NCBI RefSeq assembly: GCF_000772105.1
Contig: NZ_CP009357.1
Location: 1-64,000, forward strand
DNA from: Vibrio tubiashii ATCC 19109
GTDB lineage: Bacteria; Pseudomonadota; Gammaproteobacteria; Enterobacterales; Vibrionaceae
DNA: 64,000 bases
Direction of reading: 5' to 3'
Under the pieces are notes generated by a model. It had not been told where the DNA came from. It did no database searches and worked only from the letters and a program-made list of their open reading frames with translations. Numbering within the stretch: position 1 is the stretch's first letter; each line of letters starts with the position of its first letter. Both the position numbers and the translations under genes were made by a program. Shown here one piece after another: positions 17,001-26,894 of the stretch.

Positions 17001-17373
17001 TATGTTGAGTGCCTGTGCTACCAAGGATTCCATTATTCCGGTACCAGAGCACGACATGAAGGAAGTCTACAACAGACACATGCAGGGCATCGGGGATGGT
17101 GAACTGTATGACAAACGTTCGTTGATTCGTCGCCCAATGGTTGAGGGAGATGTGGTCTTGAGCGATTACGTCCGTACTGAGAAGACTCAGCTTGAAGCTC
17201 GATTCAAAACGCTTCCCAATCCAACCATGTACATGTTTGTTGCACCACACCTGGCTGCCGATACGCAAGTGCCGATTCCAGGCTATCTCACCGAATTCAA
17301 AATGTGGGAGCGGGAGCACTATGCGTTGCCAGGTGAGATCAGCGATATGAAATCCAGCTTTGAGGGAGAGTGA
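16960..17373 (+). CDS. Conjugative transfer lipoprotein, TIGR03751 (TraV/VirB7-like)
   Basis: 137-aa lipoprotein: signal with lipobox LSAC (Cys19), then a periplasmic domain. The order after the VirB10-like gene and the size fit the TraV/VirB7 pilotin of the outer-membrane core. Its reading frame starts inside the upstream gene (41-base overlap), and its end overlaps the region of the VirB4 start. Confidence 0.8.
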   Translation: MRILTVVLTVTLISMLSACATKDSIIPVPEHDMKEVYNRHMQGIGDGELYDKRSLIRRPMVEGDVVLSDYVRTEKTQLEARFKTLPNPTMYMFVAPHLAADTQVPIPGYLTEFKMWEREHYALPGEISDMKSSFEGE

Positions 17374-17375
17374 GA

Positions 17376-20300
17376 ATGAGTTTTGCGCAAAAGCTGAAGG
17401 AAGTTTTTATTCCGCCAAAAGACGATCAGGAGCCTGTTGCAAATCAGCCTCAGCCAGAAGCCGAGACTGAGGAACAGGTAGAAGGGAAGAAGAAACCTTT
17501 GACCTCGATGGACGCTGCTCGCATTTATGGCAGACCTTCGTCGTTTGTGCAGAAACTTCCCTGGTACGAGTTCCAAACAGAATCTCAGACCATCCTACTC
17601 GATGACGGCAAATCCGTAGGTGCTGTTTTCGACATAGTGCCGATTGCGACTGAAGGCCGTTCATACAACTGGCTCCAGGATCGTCGTGACATGATTCAAG
17701 ATGCTCTTCAGGACTGCTTCGAGGAGCTTCCATCTGGGCCGTGGATCATTCAGCAATATACCTATGACGATGACAACATGGAGGAGTATATCGACAAACT
17801 CCGTGCTTATCCGAAGGCCTATTGCAAGGATACCAAGTACACCAAAGAGTGGCTGGACATCATGGAGGCGCACTTACGGGGCATCTGTAAGGAGGGCGGT
17901 CTGTTCGAGGATAAAGAAGTCCTTGATGCTCCTTGGGGAGGCAAGATCCGCCGCATCAAAATGGTGGTCTATCGCAGACTTCCGCCAAAGTGGAAATCTT
18001 ATGCTGGCATGACGCCAGAAGAAGAGCTGAATGATGTAATCCAGAAACTGGAAACCGCATTCAGGGATGCTGGTATTTCGCTGATCCGGAATAACGGGAA
18101 GATGTTCTACGAGTGGATGTTGGGTTGGTTCAATCCTCGTCCACTTCTGACGAATGGCGATAAGCGTAAATTCCGTGAGTTGGCCAGCTACGTTGATGAA
18201 GATGATCTTCCCTACGGCGATGACCTAGCGGAAAGCCTGTTCTTCAATTTGCCGAAGTCAGACGCTGAAAATCAGACATGGACCTTTGATGAGCTGCCCC
18301 ATCGCTGTATTCGCGTACACAAACTCCGTCGAACCCCAAAGATTGGCCAGATCTCAGGTGAAGTCGGCTCGGTGACACCAGATGGTGCTTCAACCGGCAA
18401 AGCCAGTTGCATGATGGACAAAATGCCTCCTGGTACCATTATGGCCACCACGATCATCATTACTCCCCAGGATGAAGTTCAGAATCACATTAATCGTATC
18501 CAGGATAAGTCCAAGGGCGAATCTGTAGATGCGACTATGGCACGTAAGGACTGTGATATTGCCAAGAACCTCATGGGCAATAAACACAAGTTGTACCGTG
18601 CCATGATGTGTGTGTACATCCGAGGTGAAAACCTGAAGGATTTGCGCAAGAAGTCAAACCAGGTCAGCACAATGTTGCTGACCAATCAGTTAGCGCCAGT
18701 ACGCGAAGAAGATGAATCTCTGGGTCTGGATGCCTACATATACAACCTGCCGATGGTTTACGAGCCAAAGATGGATCGTAATTACAAAGCCACTCGTCCG
18801 GTCTGGTCTCAGCACCTGGCAAATCTTTCATCGGTCTTTGGCCGACATCGCGGTACCGGCAATCCCGGCCAGACCATGTATAACCGTGGCGGCGAACCAA
18901 TATCATTCGATCCGTTCCATAGTCAGGACCGGAAGAAGAACGCGCATGGTCTGATCCTCGGGCCTACTGGTGCGGGTAAGTCTGCATCGATTACCAATAT
19001 GGCCTCACAAATCATGGCTTTGCTACGGCCTCGTTTGTACATCATCGAAGCCGGTAACTCCTTTGGACTTCTGGCGGACTATTTCGCTGACAAGGACATG
19101 ACCGTTAACAAAGTGCAGTTGAAGCCCGGTGCTGGCGTAACGCTGCCGCCGTTCGTTGATGCGGACAAGTTGTTGGATGCAGACGAAGAGGAGCTTCTTG
19201 GCTCTCGAATCGTCAGTGACACCTCCATGATCACTGAAGATGACCTCAGAGCTCATATCCCTGAGAAAATTAAAATCGACGATACCTACAAAACCTATAA
19301 CGAACTGACTGAGCTGGAGCGAAAGCACGTTCGAGATAAGGCCGCTATGGATGTCATCGCCGAGATGATGATGGCAGAAGACAGCGACGGTGACGATGAG
19401 GGAGATGAACAGCGGGACATTATGGGTGAGATGGAAATCATAGCCACACTCATGATCACCGGTGGTGAAGAAGAAGAGGCTAAAAAGCTCACCCGTGCAG
19501 ACCGTCGAATGATTCGGGATGCCATTCTCAATGGTGCAAGAAAAGCGCGGTCGGAAGGTCGCCGTACCATGACTTCAGATGTTGCTGATGGCTTCAGCAT
19601 GATCAACAAAAATGACAACTACCCTGAGCACAGAAGAATGCGTGCTTTTGAGATGGGTGAATCTCTGCGGATGTTCTGTGATGGCTTTGAGGGTGAAGTG
19701 TTCAACACCGATGGAGAAGCTTGGCCTGATACCGATGTGACCATCGTGGACTTGGCTACATTTGCCCGTGAAGGTTACAACGCCCAGCTTGCTATCGCAT
19801 ACACCTCCATCATGATGCGCATTAACAACCTTGCGGAGAAGCATCAACACGATGAGCGTCCTATCGTTATGTTGACGGACGAGGGCCACATCATCACAAC
19901 GAACCCGCTGTTGGCACCGTTTGTTGTGAAGGTCGTGAAAATGTGGCGTAAGTTGGGGGCCTGGTGGTGGGTAGCCACGCAGAACATGGCGGACTTCCCG
20001 AATGCAGCCAAGAAGATGCTCAACATGATTGAGTGGTGGATCTGCTTGGTAATGCCTCAAGACGAGATTGAAGACATCGCCCGCTTCAAGAGTCTCAACG
20101 AAGAGCAGAAGCAACTCATGCTCTCTGCGAAGAAGGAACCCAAAAAGTACACCGAGGGGGTGGTTCTTTCGGAAAACATGGAAGCTCTATTCCGGAACGT
20201 ACCGCCTTCACTTTTCCTCAGTCTTGCAGGGACGGAGAAAGACGAAAAAACAGAACGTGCCAAGTACATGAGGCAGTTTGGTATCACGGAAGTTGAAGCT

Positions 20301-20528
20301 GCTGAATATGTCGGTCGCATGATTGACTACTACCGTGGTATCGCTGAAAAGCCCGAAGACCCTAAGCCGCGCAAGGCTATGAGCAAGGAAAAAGCGTTAG
20401 CCAGAGAAACTCTCGCCCGTCTTGAGCGTGAGAGTGCTGCACTTTCAGAAGAACAAGCAAATTCTGAAGTGTTGAAGGTATTGCAGGAAGATATTGAGGC
20501 TGACCAGGAAGAGGGAGTTTCTGTATGA
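17376..20528 (+). CDS. traC: Conjugative transfer ATPase, PFL_4706 family (TraC/VirB4)
   Basis: 1050-aa cytoplasmic ATPase powering pilus assembly and substrate transfer. The N-terminal VirB4 domain (~50-480) leads to Walker A GPTGAGKS at 529-536; the Walker B pair is MLTDEGH with D835/E836. An unusually acidic insertion (~650-700, DSDGDDEGDEQRD) lies between them. The ATG at 17376 is favoured over the in-frame GTG at 17370 because GAGGGAG is 7 bases before it. Charged coiled C-terminus. Gene order and length match TIGR03744. Confidence 0.92.
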   Translation: MSFAQKLKEVFIPPKDDQEPVANQPQPEAETEEQVEGKKKPLTSMDAARIYGRPSSFVQKLPWYEFQTESQTILLDDGKSVGAVFDIVPIATEGRSYNWLQDRRDMIQDALQDCFEELPSGPWIIQQYTYDDDNMEEYIDKLRAYPKAYCKDTKYTKEWLDIMEAHLRGICKEGGLFEDKEVLDAPWGGKIRRIKMVVYRRLPPKWKSYAGMTPEEELNDVIQKLETAFRDAGISLIRNNGKMFYEWMLGWFNPRPLLTNGDKRKFRELASYVDEDDLPYGDDLAESLFFNLPKSDAENQTWTFDELPHRCIRVHKLRRTPKIGQISGEVGSVTPDGASTGKASCMMDKMPPGTIMATTIIITPQDEVQNHINRIQDKSKGESVDATMARKDCDIAKNLMGNKHKLYRAMMCVYIRGENLKDLRKKSNQVSTMLLTNQLAPVREEDESLGLDAYIYNLPMVYEPKMDRNYKATRPVWSQHLANLSSVFGRHRGTGNPGQTMYNRGGEPISFDPFHSQDRKKNAHGLILGPTGAGKSASITNMASQIMALLRPRLYIIEAGNSFGLLADYFADKDMTVNKVQLKPGAGVTLPPFVDADKLLDADEEELLGSRIVSDTSMITEDDLRAHIPEKIKIDDTYKTYNELTELERKHVRDKAAMDVIAEMMMAEDSDGDDEGDEQRDIMGEMEIIATLMITGGEEEEAKKLTRADRRMIRDAILNGARKARSEGRRTMTSDVADGFSMINKNDNYPEHRRMRAFEMGESLRMFCDGFEGEVFNTDGEAWPDTDVTIVDLATFAREGYNAQLAIAYTSIMMRINNLAEKHQHDERPIVMLTDEGHIITTNPLLAPFVVKVVKMWRKLGAWWWVATQNMADFPNAAKKMLNMIEWWICLVMPQDEIEDIARFKSLNEEQKQLMLSAKKEPKKYTEGVVLSENMEALFRNVPPSLFLSLAGTEKDEKTERAKYMRQFGITEVEAAEYVGRMIDYYRGIAEKPEDPKPRKAMSKEKALARETLARLERESAALSEEQANSEVLKVLQEDIEADQEEGVSV

Positions 20529-20986
20529 CGCCCGTAAGATTTCTTTTTGTACTTCTGGTGCTTGGCTGCCAGTCGGTATTAGCCAATCCAATCAGTAATA
20601 TCCGTGTATTCCAAACAGATGCTGTTCCTGTTCGAGAAGACCTCAAGCTGCCGCCCAACATGGTGGTTCATGTGTACAACATGGACACCAAAAACAATGC
20701 CACGGCCAAGCTCAACGAGATGGTGAAAGCCAAGCTTAGCTCGAATGTTGGGCCTTCAAATTATCGAGACGCCAATCAGCAGGCATTCAGTGAAGTACTT
20801 AATGGACCGCACTGGCGTTCGCTTTATGAAGAGATGGAAGAGGGTGGCGAGGCCATCGAGTACGCCATTCGATTCAGAATCAAAAAGCTGCCAGCCATTG
20901 TGTTTAACGACAAGTCAGTGGTCTACGGCGTTACCTCCTTACAAGAGGCGATCAGAATCTTCAACAACAAAGGGGGTGATAGATGA
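20525..20986 (+). CDS. ICE protein, PFL_4709 family (TrbC-like)
   Basis: 153-aa exported protein with signal peptide (~20 residues, ending VLA) and a thioredoxin-like alternation ending in KKLPAIVFNDKSVVYGV, which resembles the cis-proline half of TrbC/DsbA folds but without a CxxC. In F-type systems TrbC/TraW act with TraU in pilus assembly, and the TraU-like gene follows directly (4-base overlap). TIGR03757 type. Confidence 0.8.
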   Translation: MTPVRFLFVLLVLGCQSVLANPISNIRVFQTDAVPVREDLKLPPNMVVHVYNMDTKNNATAKLNEMVKAKLSSNVGPSNYRDANQQAFSEVLNGPHWRSLYEEMEEGGEAIEYAIRFRIKKLPAIVFNDKSVVYGVTSLQEAIRIFNNKGGDR

Positions 20987-22143
20987 AGAAACTACTGTTT
21001 GTCGTCATCGCGCTCTGTTTATCCGGCATGGCAGGTCAAGCATTCGCGTATCCGGATACATGGACGCAGTTTGACCCGAATGACCTTGATGCAGCTCGTG
21101 ACCAGACTATGGGGAATACCCAGCAAATGCTGGAGGAGCGGGGGAGCGTTGAGTGTATTGCATGTCATGGTGAGACGAACGATCAATATGATGGAGTAAT
21201 GAATACCCTGGAGATCAGTGAGGCTACCATGTCAGCGGCACTGTCCTGTATGAACTGGGAGCTTCGCGGAATATGCGTTTGGATGACTTGTCTGGTTCCA
21301 CCGGTATGCTCATTCAGTACCTCATTAAAGGTGAAGAACCATGTACCTGATCTGGTTATTCAGTCCTATGACCGGGCCAATGGCGAACCTTGGACGGAAT
21401 CGCAGGATATTAACCAGGTTTCTCAGGGGGATGCCGATTCCTCATGGGTAACAACCATCATCTCCTGGATTGAGGATTATAACGTTGATGATGTTGGTAT
21501 CCGTGGTGGGGTGAGTACAGAGGCGAAGAAAGATCAGCACGCCAACCTCTACTTCAAACTGGTGGATGCCTACGGCAACCCGTCGCTGATCGCGTATAAC
21601 GCTTTGGCTCAAACGACGTTCGGCCTAGTCTGTGCCGGACAGACGTTTCCGTTTTTCCCGTATTTCATATCCAACCTGGACTCTATTGCCTGGCGTTGGG
21701 ACGTGCCGGAGATGTTCTATCCGCAGTCATGGTTACCGCTGATCAACACCTGGGATCTTGGTTCAGTGACTAATAATTACGGTGCGATTTATCCACGCCA
21801 CGGATTTATGACGGCTCAAGATCCTTTGAAAGCAGGTGTGCTGTCCGCGTTCCGTGCCGCACATTTCATCACTCGCTCTGGTGAGCCTCATCTTTATTAC
21901 ACCATTGATAAGGCCGACCAGGACGGGTACTGGCCATCCGATCCATTGGACAAGGACAGAGAAGACACGGGTATTTGGCAGATGCTTTATCCTCGTACCG
22001 ACAGTTCCTGCCAGCGTTTCCCGTATGGCGGTAATCCTTCGAGTAATCGGCGTTCTACTGATGGCAGCTATATCTGGAATTTCTGGAAGTCTTACAAGTG
22101 CTGTACGCGGCAAGGCCAGCAACTGATTTTTCATACGGGTTAA
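20983..22143 (+). CDS. ICE protein, PFL_4710 family (TraU-like)
   Basis: 386-aa periplasmic protein: signal peptide (~22 residues, ending AFA) and many cysteines (CIACHGE, SCMNWELRGICVWMTC, PPVC, CCTRQG), as in TraU, which needs disulfide formation for DNA transfer. The GICVWMTCLVPPVC block is the TraU-type signature. TIGR03756 type. Confidence 0.85.
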   Translation: MKKLLFVVIALCLSGMAGQAFAYPDTWTQFDPNDLDAARDQTMGNTQQMLEERGSVECIACHGETNDQYDGVMNTLEISEATMSAALSCMNWELRGICVWMTCLVPPVCSFSTSLKVKNHVPDLVIQSYDRANGEPWTESQDINQVSQGDADSSWVTTIISWIEDYNVDDVGIRGGVSTEAKKDQHANLYFKLVDAYGNPSLIAYNALAQTTFGLVCAGQTFPFFPYFISNLDSIAWRWDVPEMFYPQSWLPLINTWDLGSVTNNYGAIYPRHGFMTAQDPLKAGVLSAFRAAHFITRSGEPHLYYTIDKADQDGYWPSDPLDKDREDTGIWQMLYPRTDSSCQRFPYGGNPSSNRRSTDGSYIWNFWKSYKCCTRQGQQLIFHTG

Positions 22144-22161
22144 TGAAGGGGAACAACGACA

Positions 22162-23523
22162 ATGCAAATCAGATTATATAAAGGTCTGGCAGTCATGCTG
22201 TGCGCTGCGCTCTCGGGTGTAGCAACCGCAGACAGCCTCGAACACTCGCCACGTCTGAAGGGTGCCATCGATTACGAAATTGGTGGTGGTTACATTTCAG
22301 ATGCACCTACTCGAATCCATACCGTGCCCATCCTGGAGTTAGGGATTGGCTGGGACCTGAATATGGAGTGTGGTGAGTTCGATCCGCGCATTTCGGTGAG
22401 TAACCAGCTTAACGGTATTACCGAGGGCTTCCGGAACATGATGGATAACATCATTCAGTCTGCAACCGGTGCAGTAGCGAGTTTGCCAGCTCTGGCAATT
22501 CAGCGTGCCAATCCCGGTCTGTATGACATGCTTCAGCAGGGTATTTTGCAGGGCAAGATGGATTTTGAGTGGGCAGAAACCTCCTGTGAGGAGATGTCTC
22601 GGGTATTGATGGGAGAGCAATCCTTCCCGTTTGAGAAGTACAAGCTATCCATTAAGACGAATAACTGGGCTGAGGAAATCAATGCTTCTGGTGGGGATGC
22701 GATTCGTGCCAAGGAAGCGCTTGATGATACCAACCACGGTAATGCCGGTGCAGAGTGGGCTTGCGGTACCAATAAAGGGGGAACTGGCCAGCAACCTATT
22801 CGTGCTCTGACGGACGTGGTTCAGGTCGGCTACAACATCATGTTTGATCGGGCAAACAGTTGTGCCACTTCCACCGTAGGACCTGCTGACGGTCAGGGTA
22901 CTCCTCTCTGGGAATACTGGAACGGGCCGGTCGCTGCCTCGAACTGGTCAACACGAGTTCTTGGTGACATCGAGATGAGAACCTGTGATGGCTGTAAGAA
23001 GATGCGCGGTACGCCGGGCAAAGGGTTGACCTACATGCACAGGGATATGACCGATGACCTCATTGAGGATCTGGAAGACCTGGTTACCGGTGCAACTCAG
23101 TTGACCTGGCAGAACTTAAATCGTGTTTCAGCTCCTCCTGGGGTAATCGTTAATGACGCTATCATCATGGCCATTCGCAAACGAGATGCACTAGGGCAGG
23201 GCGAAATGATCCGCAAGCTGGCGGGTGAGATTGCCTACGCTCGTCTGGTAGAGCAAGGACGTTTGTTAACTCAATTGCTCAGAACTGGCGTCAAGGAGCC
23301 AAACGTCGCGGCGTTTGAACCGGCAAAGATTGTTGTGAACGATGCGATTGATCAGTTGCAGGTTGAACTGGACCAATTGGACCTTGAAATCAAAACCCGA
23401 CAAGCCATTGCTCAGAACACCATTCTCCGAATCCTGGGACAGGAAGAGAAGAACGTTCAGAACACACGCAAAGTTGATCGCGGCAAGGCTTCAGGTACCA
23501 ACCAACTGGGACAGCCGAACTGA
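22162..23523 (+). CDS. ICE protein, PFL_4711 family (TraH-like)
   Basis: 453-aa exported protein with signal peptide (~24 residues). The N-terminal part has GGGYISDAPTRIHTVPILELGIGWDLNMECG, shown here only by its conserved pieces GGGYISD and GWDLNMECG. A cysteine pair CDGCKKMRGTPG and a coiled-coil C-terminal end (~390-430) follow. Position after the TraU-like gene fits a TraH analogue in pilus extrusion. TIGR03755 type. Confidence 0.82.
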   Translation: MQIRLYKGLAVMLCAALSGVATADSLEHSPRLKGAIDYEIGGGYISDAPTRIHTVPILELGIGWDLNMECGEFDPRISVSNQLNGITEGFRNMMDNIIQSATGAVASLPALAIQRANPGLYDMLQQGILQGKMDFEWAETSCEEMSRVLMGEQSFPFEKYKLSIKTNNWAEEINASGGDAIRAKEALDDTNHGNAGAEWACGTNKGGTGQQPIRALTDVVQVGYNIMFDRANSCATSTVGPADGQGTPLWEYWNGPVAASNWSTRVLGDIEMRTCDGCKKMRGTPGKGLTYMHRDMTDDLIEDLEDLVTGATQLTWQNLNRVSAPPGVIVNDAIIMAIRKRDALGQGEMIRKLAGEIAYARLVEQGRLLTQLLRTGVKEPNVAAFEPAKIVVNDAIDQLQVELDQLDLEIKTRQAIAQNTILRILGQEEKNVQNTRKVDRGKASGTNQLGQPN

Positions 23524-23885
23524 TGAAAAGCGTAGGCAAATTCTTTGTCATCAGCGTTGGGGGCCTTCTGGCCCTCATGGTGCTTGGCATGATTTTCAGC
23601 GCCATCTTTGATGTCAAACCAGACGAAATTAAGGGAGTAGACCTGATTGGTGGCTGGATGTGGTACCGCATCGGCTTTTACGTGGCTGTAATGGCGGCGT
23701 GGACACCAATTTGCCGGTTTATGACGAGGCCTCGGTTTAATCCAGGCGAACTATCCGATGAAGACCAAGCACAATATGCAGAGAAGCGAGAGCGTGATGT
23801 TCAGTATTTGAAATCACAATGGTGGAAAGTCGCGCTTATGCTGGCGTTCTTTGAAGTGGTCATCATCCAGCAATTTGGGCTCTGA
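23523..23885 (+). CDS. Small two-helix membrane protein of the transfer block
   Basis: 120 aa; hydrophobic segments at ~7-27, ~44-62 and ~100-117, with a charged cytoplasmic loop (SDEDQAQYAEKRERDVQYL). It sits between the TraH-like and TraG-like genes as the PFL_4712-type small membrane protein does in related elements. No function known. One-base overlap with the previous stop. Confidence 0.72.
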   Translation: MKSVGKFFVISVGGLLALMVLGMIFSAIFDVKPDEIKGVDLIGGWMWYRIGFYVAVMAAWTPICRFMTRPRFNPGELSDEDQAQYAEKRERDVQYLKSQWWKVALMLAFFEVVIIQQFGL

Positions 23886-23890
23886 AAAGA

Positions 23891-25489
23891 ATGGTAGCGA
23901 ATAATCTTCTCGAAATTTACACCCTGTTATTTGGGTGGAACATGTATGAAGCCATTTGGGATGTCCTTGTGGGATCTGGTTTGGCTTTGATTCCGTTTAT
24001 CGCGGCGGTTATCACAAACTTCCGAGACAACTATGAAGACAGCGATGCCGAATCGACCATTAAAGGACTAGAAATCAAGGTCGTGAGCATGATTTTGGTG
24101 TTGATGCTCTGCGTGATTCCTTATAAAGGTTGGGAAATCGACTTGGCCACGGTCAAATATGATCTGGAGATCCCCGACTGTAATCCTCCGGCGAATACGG
24201 AAGGGCAGGGCGATAATACGGCCACCGCTTATGATGACAGCTTCGCTGATATGGGCGGAATCGGTGTGTATAAGCCAGTAGCCTGGTCGTTCGTGGAATT
24301 TCTGTCCAGCGCAGTCACCCATACAACAATCAAGTCCATGTCCTGCGTGAACAACTATGAGTTCATGCTGATGCGTATCAGCCAGATCACCATTCAAGAT
24401 CCTGAACTGAGGCAGCGCGTTCGTGACTTCCATGAAGTTTGCTACAAAAAGGCGCTGGAGCGTTTCGAGCTGAATCCTATCGCTTTACCGGCAAATATCT
24501 CAGCGGTTCAGGATGTAGACTGGATCGGCTCTCGAACTTTGCTGAATGCGGTGGATGAATACTACCGGCACCCAGAAGCCTATATGAGGAACATGGAGAG
24601 GTTTGGATTCAACCGGCAAGCGGCAATCAGGGATTCTGACGCTGCGCATGAAACTGGCGCTCATCCGTATTGCCGGGAAGTCTGGCTTGGTGAAGAAGGC
24701 CCAGGTGTCGTGAACGAAGCCCTCGGCTTGAGACAGCTTATCCTCGATGACATCCCAGCCGATGAGGCCGGTGATATTCTTGATGATTGGATGGATTGGG
24801 GATCACAAGTTGTAACCGTTGGTGTAGCGGATGACAACACCAAGGAAGACCTGATCATCAAGATGATCCTCCAAGCTGATGCCGCGAACCTGAGTTCTCA
24901 GACCGACGTGGATCTGAGCAATAACTTTGATACAGACAAGTCATGGTACAAAGAGGCCGCGGATGTGGTGTTCGCTGGCGCAGGCCTGTTTACCAGCATT
25001 GATGAGTTTTTACAGACCCATACGATGAGACAGATGGTTAAGGTTGCTGGGCCAATGATTCTGGCCTTGATTCAGATGGTCGTCATTATGGCGGCACCGT
25101 TTGTTTTGCTGTTCGGCCAGTACCGGCTAAGTGCCTTTGTTTCTATCGCTTTGGTCTACTTCAGCTTTGAGTTTATCAATGCAATCTGGGCTGCGGCTTT
25201 CTGGTTTGATAACCGGGTATTGGACATTTATATGTCCCAAGCGGGCTGGTTTGATATAGCAACCAACAGCTTCCTTGTCTCTGCTGTCAGTGCCGGTTCT
25301 ATTATCCTGCTACCCGGTATTTGGCTGTCCATTATGGCCTATGCTGGCGCAGGAATGGTTCGTGGTATGGGTATGGGAGGAGTAGGTGGCGGTACCGCTT
25401 CCGGCTCTGGGGCATTCCGAGGGGCTTCTGGTCGGGCTGGAGGTGCAGCTTATCGGGCCTACCGTGGCAGAAGCGGCGGCAAGAAGTAA
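23891..25489 (+). CDS. TraG N-domain-type membrane protein
   Basis: 532-aa polytopic protein: N-terminal membrane segments (~20-45 and ~60-78), a periplasmic domain with cysteines, and a C-terminal cluster of membrane helices (~385-495). The Gly/Ala/Arg-rich end (from RGMGMGGVGGG) looks disordered. This is the TraG_N-type protein that closes the GI-type transfer block. In F it acts in pilus assembly and mating-pair stabilisation. A strong terminator follows. Confidence 0.82.
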   Translation: MVANNLLEIYTLLFGWNMYEAIWDVLVGSGLALIPFIAAVITNFRDNYEDSDAESTIKGLEIKVVSMILVLMLCVIPYKGWEIDLATVKYDLEIPDCNPPANTEGQGDNTATAYDDSFADMGGIGVYKPVAWSFVEFLSSAVTHTTIKSMSCVNNYEFMLMRISQITIQDPELRQRVRDFHEVCYKKALERFELNPIALPANISAVQDVDWIGSRTLLNAVDEYYRHPEAYMRNMERFGFNRQAAIRDSDAAHETGAHPYCREVWLGEEGPGVVNEALGLRQLILDDIPADEAGDILDDWMDWGSQVVTVGVADDNTKEDLIIKMILQADAANLSSQTDVDLSNNFDTDKSWYKEAADVVFAGAGLFTSIDEFLQTHTMRQMVKVAGPMILALIQMVVIMAAPFVLLFGQYRLSAFVSIALVYFSFEFINAIWAAAFWFDNRVLDIYMSQAGWFDIATNSFLVSAVSAGSIILLPGIWLSIMAYAGAGMVRGMGMGGVGGGTASGSGAFRGASGRAGGAAYRAYRGRSGGKK

Positions 25490-25503
25490 CAAAGAAGCAT
25501 ACT

Positions 25504-25528
25504 AGCCCTGCAAAAGCAGGGCTTTTTT
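25504..25528 (+). terminator. terminator ending transfer block 2
   Basis: AGCCCTGC (25504-25511) and GCAGGGCT (25516-25523) around AAAA, followed by six Ts. Confidence 0.9.
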
Positions 25529-25541
25529 AAAGAAAAGTAAT

Positions 25542-25877
25542 ATGCATGATAAAGTTTATTTCATCGAAGTAAGCAACATTGATAAAAATGCCATCAGGCC
25601 ACAAATGAGAGATTGGGATTGCGACCACCTCATAAGCACGATGACATTCAGATTATCTGTAGCTGGTCGGCTAGCGTATGAACGAAGTGCTGCGTACCTT
25701 GAAACGAGACAGTTAGCAGAAGACCTAATGATATATTGGCTTCCGTCTCTTAATGCACGGTCATATGGAGACTTCAATGTAGCTGTCAAATCAGAAACGG
25801 CAAATGCATATAAAAGACGTTGGTGCCTGAAGAGAAGTCTTGAGGCTAAATTACTATTAAAGAGCAAGGAACACTAA
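25542..25877 (+). CDS. Hypothetical protein
   Basis: 111 aa, not recognised. Mixed helical protein without signal or membrane segment; basic C-terminus (YKRRWCLKRSLEAKLLLKSKEH). The coding sequence is more AT-rich than the transfer genes. Its stop directly precedes the ATG of the lipoprotein gene, so the two are probably co-transcribed. Confidence 0.55.
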   Translation: MHDKVYFIEVSNIDKNAIRPQMRDWDCDHLISTMTFRLSVAGRLAYERSAAYLETRQLAEDLMIYWLPSLNARSYGDFNVAVKSETANAYKRRWCLKRSLEAKLLLKSKEH

Positions 25878-26843
25878 ATGTTTGGAGTTACAAAAATCAC
25901 TCTTCTGATTACCTGCGGTATTTTTCTGAGTTCCTGCTCAACGATTGGAAAGAAATCACCGGACCAACTGGTATTTGATGCAAGTATAAACAAAGACAAC
26001 AAGGCTGTTATAGAAGCCATTCAATCTGGCGCATACACCAAGCCTGAAATCGAAGCCATCGCTCAAAAAGCTATGGATCAGCGTCTTTGCAGTCTGGCCT
26101 ATGACGTGACGAGTAATTATCAACTCGATCCAAATCTGAAAAGCAAATATCAGACGTTGTTTCAATGCCTGTTGCTTGATAAGCAGTATGACGCTGCCTT
26201 GTCGATGTTAAAGCAAGGTGCTAATCCGGAATTCATAAAGGAAGCACGATACGAGCGTAACGATGCCCTGGAGGAGGCTACTGCATGGGGAGCGATTGAT
26301 GTTGTTGACGAACTCCTAAGATTGGGAATGAAGCCAACCAGTAAAGCGTTCTATCTTGGAGTCTCTGGGCACTATCATTCAAGCTATGAAACAGCAGTGA
26401 AGTTTGTTGATATGTTCAAACCATTTATGTCCAGCTTCGACCTAGATTATGTCTTCGTGAACAAGCCATTGCTCTACGAGGTAACGACAGAACGGAAGTT
26501 CAATGTCGAGCAAAGACGAAATCTCGCGAAGATGCTTCTTGATAACGGGGCAGATCCCAACAAGGGAATCAATAAAACTGAGTATGGTTCAGCGCGCAAT
26601 GTTGATTACATTGAAACTCCTTATATGGCGGTTAAAGGTATTCCTGAGCTTACTTCTCTTTTTCTGGCTTATGGGGCGAATCCAGAATATGAACAAATGC
26701 GTGATCAGGCCAAATTCTTGGCAAACCTAAAGCCCGGAGATCAATCGCAACTGGGGTTGGTTGTCGAGATTAAGAATAACCTGGTTCTGCTTCAACAAAA
26801 GGATGGTCAGCGCTGGATTCCGATAACAGAAATTAAGCCTTGA
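25878..26843 (+). CDS. Ankyrin-repeat lipoprotein
   Basis: 321 aa: signal peptide with lipobox LSSC (Cys ~20), then ankyrin-like helical pairs; LLDNGADPNKG (~226-236) and FLAYGANPEYE (~263-273) are clear repeat turns, with weaker ones earlier (MLKQGANPEF). The C-terminal domain (VVEIKNNLVLLQQKDGQRWIPI) is a small beta unit similar in style to the end of the 6466 protein. Probably anchored in the periplasm for protein contacts; partner unknown. Confidence 0.75.
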   Translation: MFGVTKITLLITCGIFLSSCSTIGKKSPDQLVFDASINKDNKAVIEAIQSGAYTKPEIEAIAQKAMDQRLCSLAYDVTSNYQLDPNLKSKYQTLFQCLLLDKQYDAALSMLKQGANPEFIKEARYERNDALEEATAWGAIDVVDELLRLGMKPTSKAFYLGVSGHYHSSYETAVKFVDMFKPFMSSFDLDYVFVNKPLLYEVTTERKFNVEQRRNLAKMLLDNGADPNKGINKTEYGSARNVDYIETPYMAVKGIPELTSLFLAYGANPEYEQMRDQAKFLANLKPGDQSQLGLVVEIKNNLVLLQQKDGQRWIPITEIKP

Positions 26844-26894
26844 TGTAAATTACTCCCTTGCATCCAGGGGACTGCAAAGAAGCGAAGGAACTTT

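Noticed and set aside
19575..20114. 179-codon minus-strand frame inside traC
   Set aside because: Shadow of the VirB4 ATPase; the + strand carries the Walker B motif here.
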